Origin: Burkholderiaceae bacterium | GTDB taxonomy: Bacteria > Pseudomonadota > Gammaproteobacteria > Burkholderiales > Burkholderiaceae | Direction of reading: 5' to 3' | NCBI GenBank assembly: GCA_947457745.1 | Contig: CANGWT010000019.1 | Location: forward strand, 1 to 17,412 | Length of the DNA stretch: 17,412 nt | Shown: positions 15,126 through 17,412 of the stretch, piece by piece | Layout of the letters: the number at the start of each line of letters is the position of its first letter | Position numbering within the stretch: the stretch's first letter is position 1 | Notes under the pieces: generated by a model | Seen by the model: the letters and a program-made list of their open reading frames with translations, nothing else | What the model was told of the DNA's origin: nothing | Database searches by the model: none | Translations under genes and position numbers: made by a program

Positions 15126-15989
15126 ATGAAAAAACTCATCGGTTTACGAGGCAATGATCAGGGACACTGGGTCGGCGATGGTTTTCCTGTGCGCACCTTG
15201 TTCTTCTATCAAGATTTAGGAAAGCAGATGAGCCCATTCTTGATGCTGGACTATGCGGGGCCAGCAGAGTTTCCCTCAACAACTGAACGTAAGGGTGTAG
15301 GCTCACATCCCCATCGCGGTTTTGAAACTGTCACGATCGTTTATGAAGGCGAAGTAGCGCATCAGGATTCCACAGGTCAGGGCGGCATCATTGGCCCTGG
15401 CGATGTGCAGTGGATGACCGCCGGCTCTGGTATCTTGCATGAAGAGTTTCATTCTGAAGGCTTTGCTAAAAATGGCGGAACTCTCAATATGGTTCAGTTG
15501 TGGGTGAATTTGCCAGCAAAACTAAAAATGACTAAGCCAGGCTACCAAGCTATTCTGGATAAGCAGATCCCTGCAATTGATCTGAAGGATGGGTCAGGAC
15601 AAGCTCGTATCATCGCCGGGGACTTTAATGGACATCAAGGCCCTGCTCATACCTTCAGTCCTATCAATGTGATTGATCTGAAATTAAAAAAGGGCTCAAC
15701 AAGTATTCCCGTACCTGAGGGTTGGAATGCATCTCTGGTCGTGCTCAAAGGTGCTGTTGAAGCAGGTGAAGGCGTAGTGGCCAAAGATGCCCAGATGCTC
15801 ATGTTTAGCAATCAAGGTCAGGATATTCAGGTGAATGTGCTTGAAGACTCTACTGTCCTCCTGCTGAGTGGCGAACCGATTGATGAACCCATTGTTGGTT
15901 ACGGTCCCTTTGTCATGAATACTAAAGAAGAGATAGCTCAGGCAATGCAGGATTTCAATAGCGGCAGTTTTGGAAGAATTGCTAATTAA
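15126..15989 (+). CDS. Pirin family protein
   Basis: A 287-residue double cupin of the pirin family. The metal ligands are present in the N-terminal cupin: H61 and H63 in GSHPHRGFE, and H105 and E107 in ILHEEFH, matching the two His, His and Glu of human pirin. GDVQWMTAGSGILHEE is the usual signature. Some pirins have quercetin 2,3-dioxygenase activity and others act as redox-sensing cofactors; which applies here is unknown. An ATG at 15123 exists, but GAGG at 15117-15120 is only 2 bases from it and 5 bases from ATG 15126, so I prefer the latter. Probably the last gene of the marR operon. Confidence 0.92.
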   Translation: MKKLIGLRGNDQGHWVGDGFPVRTLFFYQDLGKQMSPFLMLDYAGPAEFPSTTERKGVGSHPHRGFETVTIVYEGEVAHQDSTGQGGIIGPGDVQWMTAGSGILHEEFHSEGFAKNGGTLNMVQLWVNLPAKLKMTKPGYQAILDKQIPAIDLKDGSGQARIIAGDFNGHQGPAHTFSPINVIDLKLKKGSTSIPVPEGWNASLVVLKGAVEAGEGVVAKDAQMLMFSNQGQDIQVNVLEDSTVLLLSGEPIDEPIVGYGPFVMNTKEEIAQAMQDFNSGSFGRIAN

Positions 15990-16016
15990 GATCATGGCTA
16001 GGGTATAAAAATCCGT

Positions 16017-16044
16017 TTGACTTCTATGTTTAGCTGTGTACAAA
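16017..16044 (+). promoter_or_regulatory. Probable promoter of the efflux gene
   Basis: TTGACT (16017-16022) and TACAAA (16039-16044) are spaced by 16 bases, each differing from the sigma-70 consensus at one or two positions. They lie about 90 bases before the efflux lipoprotein start, within the 144-base gap after the pirin gene, so the efflux gene is probably a separate transcription unit with an untranslated leader of about 80 bases. Confidence 0.5.
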
Positions 16045-16081
16045 ATTCATTATTTAAATCAAGGTGTTACGCAGACTGGTT

Positions 16082-16126
16082 TAGAAAAGTGTGTTCAAAT
16101 ATCTGTTGTAGAAAAGGATATCTGTT
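16082..16126. repeat. Imperfect tandem duplication before efflux gene
   Basis: TAGAAAAG occurs at 16082-16089 and 16109-16116, and ATATCTGTT at 16099-16107 and 16118-16126. The order is the same in both copies, but the second copy has about 8 fewer bases between the two blocks. It lies in the leader between the likely promoter and the start codon. It may be a small duplication or a pair of regulator or RNA-binding sites. Confidence 0.4.
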
Positions 16127-16133
16127 CCACTTC

Positions 16134-17412
16134 ATGTTTGACTCAAAAGATTTCTATGCTTTGCGTTTGCTCTCGCTGCTATCTGCGGGGCTTCTCTCTG
16201 CCTGTGCAGTAGGCCCAGACTTCAAGCAGCCGGATGCCCCCAATACATCTAGATATACCGAAACTACTCTCCCTCAGAAATTAGCCACCGCACCTAGGGT
16301 GCCTGGTGGAACGGACCAAGAGTTTATTGAAGGTGCAGATATTGAGGCTCAGTGGTGGGAGTTATTTAAGTCGCCAGAATTAGATGTTCTCATCAAGAAG
16401 GCTCTGCAGCAAAATCCTAATTTAGGTGCTGCTGATGCTGCGCTACGTGTGAGCCAAGAAAATGTCAATGCACAAATTGGTGGACAGTATTTCCCGGCCA
16501 TTGGTTTAAATGGCGGTGCCGCTCGGCAATTGCAGCCTTCTGCTATTTATGGCTTGCCTTATGGCTCTGATACCTACAACCTCTATAACGCCTCTGTAAA
16601 TGTCACTTATAAGCTGGACGTCTTTGGTGGCGCACGCCGCGCAGTTGAGGGCGCGAGAGCGCAAGCAGAGATTGCACAGTTTCAGTTGGAGGGTGCATAC
16701 CTTTCATTAACGGCCAATATTGTGACTGGCGCTGTCCGTGAAGCGGCTTTGCGTGCACAGATGCAAGCTACAGAAGAAATTCTGAAGGCACAAACGAATC
16801 TAGCTGAGGTAACAGAAAAGCAATTAGCCATTGGCACAGTCTCTCGAGTGGATGTGACGTCACAAAGAACTTTAGTTTCTAACTCGCAAGTCGATTTATT
16901 TACTTATGAACGCAATCTTTCATTTGCGCGTAATCAGCTAGCAGTATTAGTAGGCGACTTACCTAGTAATGCCAACATCACTAAGTTTGACTTAAGGTCA
17001 TTGCATTTACCAGAGAAGCTACCACTCTCTTTGCCATCGAGCTTGGTACGTCAGCGCCCAGATGTCCGCGCAGCAGAGGCGCAACTCAAGGCTACCAATG
17101 CTTTGGTAGGTGTTGCTACTGCGAATTTATTGCCACAATTTAATATCACTGGCGCTATTGGCTCCGCAGCATTAACAAGTTCAGCTTTGTTTGGGCCGAA
17201 TGCCACTCTATGGACTATTGCTGGCGGTATCTTTCAGCCACTCTTTCAGGGTGGGCAGTTATTGGCACAACGCCGTGGTGCGATGGCCAATTACGAACAA
17301 GCCGTTTTTCAATATCAAGCTACTGTGCTCAAGGCTTTTCAAGAAGTGGCTGACTCCTTGCGTGCTTTAGAAACTGGTGCTCAAGCATTAAAGTCTGCAT
17401 CAGATGCTGAAC
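16134..17412 (+). CDS. NodT-family outer membrane efflux lipoprotein (partial)
   Basis: The outer-membrane channel of a tripartite RND-type efflux system. The gene runs off the window after 426 codons, so its C-terminus is not seen; family members are usually near 470-500 residues. A lipoprotein signal is clear: hydrophobic ALRLLSLLSAGLLSAC with the lipobox cysteine C24, followed by AVGPDFKQP, the typical NodT/OprM N-terminus. WWELFKSPELD and LIKKALQQNPNL begin the first coiled-coil repeat, and SLVRQRPDVRAAEAQL marks the second. The nearest AGG is too far (about 16 bases) to be a good ribosome binding site, so the start is the weakest part. The adaptor and pump genes would be expected downstream, outside the window. 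Confidence 0.93.
   Translation, partial: MFDSKDFYALRLLSLLSAGLLSACAVGPDFKQPDAPNTSRYTETTLPQKLATAPRVPGGTDQEFIEGADIEAQWWELFKSPELDVLIKKALQQNPNLGAADAALRVSQENVNAQIGGQYFPAIGLNGGAARQLQPSAIYGLPYGSDTYNLYNASVNVTYKLDVFGGARRAVEGARAQAEIAQFQLEGAYLSLTANIVTGAVREAALRAQMQATEEILKAQTNLAEVTEKQLAIGTVSRVDVTSQRTLVSNSQVDLFTYERNLSFARNQLAVLVGDLPSNANITKFDLRSLHLPEKLPLSLPSSLVRQRPDVRAAEAQLKATNALVGVATANLLPQFNITGAIGSAALTSSALFGPNATLWTIAGGIFQPLFQGGQLLAQRRGAMANYEQAVFQYQATVLKAFQEVADSLRALETGAQALKSASDAE

Noticed and set aside
15696..16043. 115-residue minus-strand frame over the pirin 3' end
   Set aside because: Antisense to the conserved pirin cupin and to the probable efflux promoter; no domain recognised.

Overview
The window looks like core chromosome of a betaproteobacterium of the family Burkholderiaceae, most likely Polynucleobacter or a close relative. 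The reasons are: an S-adenosylhomocysteine (SAH) riboswitch directly before ahcY; the orders ahcY-metF, slt/NDUFA9-like/cca and folB-ttcA-glmU-glmS; Ralstonia/Burkholderia-like proteins; a moderate G+C (mid-40s per cent by eye); and very tight gene packing. The genus call is inference from gene content and composition. I see no tRNA, rRNA, insertion sequence, prophage gene or CRISPR array. No gene-free stretch exceeds about 225 bases.

Layout. Positions 1-223 are a control region: phased GGCGAAAT repeats over a possible promoter, an SAH riboswitch aptamer (53-156), and a three-helix switch that can hide or expose the ahcY ribosome binding site. ahcY (SAH hydrolase) and metF (methylene-THF reductase) follow as a methyl-cycle pair. 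A gene for 5-formyl-THF cyclo-ligase faces metF from the other strand and overlaps its 3' end by 11 bases. Divergent from it, slt (lytic transglycosylase), an NDUFA9-like NAD-binding protein and cca (tRNA CCA-adding enzyme) form a compact set. A MidA/NDUFAF7-type methyltransferase gene converges on cca with a 4-base overlap.

From 8478 to 13946 a second co-directional block carries a pteridine-reductase-like SDR, folB, ttcA, glmU and glmS. ATGA and TAATG junctions suggest translational coupling of ttcA-glmU-glmS. glmU and glmS together supply UDP-GlcNAc for cell-wall precursors.

From 13947 to the end: a GC-rich hairpin, then a good sigma-70-type promoter overlapped by helically phased TAGTAC repeats. 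This drives a probable MarR-flavodoxin-pirin operon and looks like an autoregulatory operator. The window ends inside a NodT-family outer-membrane efflux lipoprotein gene.

Most of the window is ordinary housekeeping DNA. The points worth a second look are the SAH riboswitch expression platform and the repeats before it, a CCA enzyme whose HD phosphohydrolase motif is missing, an SDR with a PTR1/FolM-type active site next to folB, the two complex-I-related genes flanking cca, and the MarR operator.
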